NCBI GenBank assembly: GCA_012728465.1
Contig: JAAYFB010000395.1
Span: 1-7,235, forward strand
Source: Proteiniphilum sp.
GTDB lineage: Bacteria; Bacteroidota; Bacteroidia; Bacteroidales; Dysgonomonadaceae
DNA length: 7,235 bases
Direction of reading: 5' to 3'
Positions within the stretch are counted from its first letter, which is position 1. The number at the start of each line of letters is the position of its first letter. The notes under the pieces are model-generated. The model searched no databases. It was not told where the DNA came from and was given only the letters and a program-made list of their open reading frames with translations. The translations under genes were made by a program, and so were the position numbers. Shown piece by piece: positions 5,969-7,235 of the stretch.

Positions 5969-6598
5969 TCACACGTTCCTACCGTAGTGAATGGCGTTTT
6001 TGGGACAAACCTGACGACAACTTGTGCATTGAAGGCACAATGCGGTGTTTATCTCAGCCTTATTATCCTCAGAAGAAACAACGATAGCATGTGAGGGACA
6101 GTCTTTTTCACATAACTTGCAGCCGATGCAGGCATCCCTATCTACTCTTTCAGAAAGCCTCGCAAAGCGGCCAAAGGTCCTTTGCAGAGCACCAAATGGG
6201 CAGATAAGGTTATGAAATACCTCCGGTTTATATCTTAGTGTGATTAAGACCGATAAAACCAGCCAAAAAGGCAAAATCGGCAGATTAATTTGCAGCAGTC
6301 TTTTTGATAAAATCATAACCGCTATGCTAACGCCTAAGGCTATCCAGGTGAAATACCCATTTTTCAGCCATTTGGGAGATTTCGATGTTTGGAGTTTCAT
6401 TTTTTTAGACAGCCACTCAACGGGAAACATCAGGGTATTCATAGGGCAAACATATCCGCAGTAAACTCTACCAAAAATTAGAGCGGCAACCAGGCTCACT
6501 CCAAACAATATAAGCCACAGCATTACTTTCCCATTTACCAGTAGAAACAGAAAAAGTGCAAGAAAAAATATACGAATGATGTTGATTATGTATTTCAT
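5969..6598 (-). CDS. Membrane-bound polyferredoxin (NapH/CcoG-like 4Fe-4S protein)
   Basis: This 209-aa membrane iron-sulfur protein is probably an electron-transfer component. The N-terminal half is hydrophobic, with membrane segments at about 4-22, 26-43, 82-98 and 106-121. It carries the family's C47-x3-C51-P (CGYVCP) and a C133-P (LICPFG) motif. The C-terminal domain is a two-cluster ferredoxin: C157-x2-C160-x2-C163-x3-C167-P and C188-x2-C191-x2-C194-x3-C198-P, all eight cysteines intact. It is shorter than a typical NapH but otherwise complete. The start is ATG 6598-6596 with GGAGG at 6613-6609. It is divergent from a Crp/Fnr regulator with a palindromic site at -41.5 of its promoter, and the cupin gene lies downstream. 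The electron donor and acceptor cannot be told from this window. A role in redox or nitrosative stress is an inference from the context. Confidence 0.85.
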   Translation of the reverse strand: MKYIINIIRIFFLALFLFLLVNGKVMLWLILFGVSLVAALIFGRVYCGYVCPMNTLMFPVEWLSKKMKLQTSKSPKWLKNGYFTWIALGVSIAVMILSKRLLQINLPILPFWLVLSVLITLRYKPEVFHNLICPFGALQRTFGRFARLSERVDRDACIGCKLCEKDCPSHAIVVSSEDNKAEINTALCLQCTSCRQVCPKNAIHYGRNV

Positions 6599-6615
6599 GA
6601 TATATTCGCCTCCTA

Positions 6616-6644
6616 TTGATATATCCTTATTATAATGTTAGAAT
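6616..6644 (+). promoter_or_regulatory. Promoter of the Crp/Fnr regulator gene
   Basis: TTGATA (6616-6621) and TAGAAT (6639-6644) are spaced by 17 bp, a good sigma-A promoter predicting a start near 6651. It overlaps the opposing ferredoxin promoter, so two polymerases could not easily use both at once. Confidence 0.6.
6629..6634 (-). promoter_or_regulatory. -10 box of the ferredoxin-gene promoter
   Basis: TATAAT on the minus strand (6634-6629) predicts a start near 6622 and a leader of about 23 nt that includes the GGAGG. The hexamer 17 bp upstream (CACCTT) is not a -35 but lies inside the palindrome at 6652-6675. This again suggests dependence on an activator. It overlaps the opposing regulator promoter. 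Confidence 0.6.
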
Positions 6645-6651
6645 ATATAAA

Positions 6652-6675
6652 AAGGTGTTACCAATGTAACACCTT
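6652..6675. promoter_or_regulatory. Palindromic candidate operator between ferredoxin and regulator genes
   Basis: AAGGTGTTAC (6652-6661) and GTAACACCTT (6666-6675) are perfect inverted arms around CAAT. The core TGTTA-N6-TAACA (6656-6671) matches the cupin-side palindrome. Its centre (6663.5) lies at -41.5 for the ferredoxin promoter, an activator position. It also covers about +2 to +25 of the regulator transcript, a position for repression. In the regulator mRNA it would form a stable hairpin ending just before the GGAGG (6677-6681). Confidence 0.7.
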
Positions 6676-6685
6676 CGGAGGTTTT

Positions 6686-7235
6686 ATGAAAAAAAACATG
6701 GAATTGATGGGTCAGATTGACCTTATGAAATCAATAACGCCACAAGAAATTGAGTCGTACTTAATTGAAGGAAGCTGCAAAATCACTCAATACAAAAAAA
6801 ACAATATTGTTCATTTCGTAGGGGAAGTCTGCTCGAAGCTTGAGATTATTCTCTCTGGCAAAGTGGTTATTGAGCGCATTGATGAGTCAGGCAATCTAAT
6901 GACAATAGCGGAGTTTTTGGGTGGTGATGTTCTTGGCGGCAACCTTATGTTTTCAAAAAATCCTTATTATCCGATGACCGTCACAGCCAAAGAAGCGACA
7001 CTGATTTTGGAGATTAACAAGGATCGTTTGTTTCGATTATTTTCGGATAATCATGAATTTTTAAGCAGTTACCTTGAGTATGTATCAGACCATACGGTAA
7101 TCCTTGGAGACAGAATCAAGCACTATGTGAATAGGACCATCCGGGAAAGTATAATAAGCTACTTGAATTTTGAGAGCAAAAAACAAAATTCGAGTATAAT
7201 TAAGCTTAGCATGACAAAAAAGGCGTTAGCCGAAA
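6686..7235 (+). CDS. Crp/Fnr-family transcriptional regulator (partial, runs off right end)
   Basis: The first 183 residues of a transcription factor are present. Residues about 20-115 form the cyclic-nucleotide-binding-like beta-barrel (IILSGKVVIERIDESGN at 54-70; AEFLGGDVLGG at 75-85). A long dimerisation helix follows at about 120-158, and LSMTKKALAE (174-183) begins the C-terminal winged helix, which is cut by the window end. The segment after LGG lacks the Arg and other residues with which CRP grips cAMP, and there is no N-terminal Fnr cysteine cluster, so the signal is neither clearly cAMP nor an Fnr-type iron-sulfur cluster. C31 and C49 are present. The start is ATG 6686 with GGAGG at 6677-6681 (4-nt gap). 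It is divergent from the ferredoxin gene across a shared palindrome and is probably its regulator. An HcpR-like NO or redox sensor is a possibility, not a demonstrated identity. Confidence 0.85.
   Translation, partial: MKKNMELMGQIDLMKSITPQEIESYLIEGSCKITQYKKNNIVHFVGEVCSKLEIILSGKVVIERIDESGNLMTIAEFLGGDVLGGNLMFSKNPYYPMTVTAKEATLILEINKDRLFRLFSDNHEFLSSYLEYVSDHTVILGDRIKHYVNRTIRESIISYLNFESKKQNSSIIKLSMTKKALAE

Noticed and set aside
6240..6464. 74-codon plus-strand frame inside the ferredoxin gene
   Set aside because: It is antisense to a gene with intact cysteine motifs and has no ribosome binding site.

Overview
The window looks like accessory plus regulatory DNA from a low-GC Gram-positive anaerobe, probably a clostridial Firmicute. 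The evidence is AT-rich DNA, strong AGGAGG-type ribosome binding sites, hairpin-plus-T-run terminators, sigma-A-like promoters, and the kinds of proteins present. No RNA gene, CRISPR array or recognisable transposase was seen.

Left part (about 216-4200, minus strand): a compact three-gene restriction-modification operon reading leftward, xre regulator > fused nuclease-methyltransferase > specificity subunit. The first two genes overlap by 4 bp, the next gap is 18 bp, and a strong bidirectional terminator follows the last gene. The methyltransferase is of the type I HsdM kind, but its N-terminus carries a PD-(D/E)XK-like nuclease module with a QxxxY motif of the HsdR N-terminal type. No helicase/HsdR gene is visible. 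This resembles BcgI-like (type IIB) systems more than a classical type I system. A perfect inverted repeat fills the spacer of the likely xre promoter, which suggests that Xre represses its own operon.

Middle part (about 4200-5556): small accessory genes on the plus strand. A 91-aa protein has a strong ribosome binding site and its own terminator. A 74-aa frame has no ribosome binding site, and is followed by a small, very acidic gene broken by one frameshift, then a terminator. The last two look like remnants, possibly of a toxin/immunity cassette. About 250 bp of non-coding sequence follows, with two GGGTGAACACCCTT repeats.

Right part (about 5557-7235): a redox-type locus. A membrane polyferredoxin (NapH/CcoG-like) and a small cupin are on the minus strand. 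A Crp/Fnr-family regulator is divergent on the plus strand and runs off the window. Two palindromes sharing TGTTR-N6-YAACA lie upstream of the ferredoxin and cupin genes, each centred exactly 29.5 bp upstream of a TATAAT box (-41.5 from the predicted start). That is the position of a class II Crp/Fnr activator site. The ferredoxin-side palindrome also begins just after the predicted start of the regulator's own transcript. This suggests one protein activates both minus-strand genes and represses itself.
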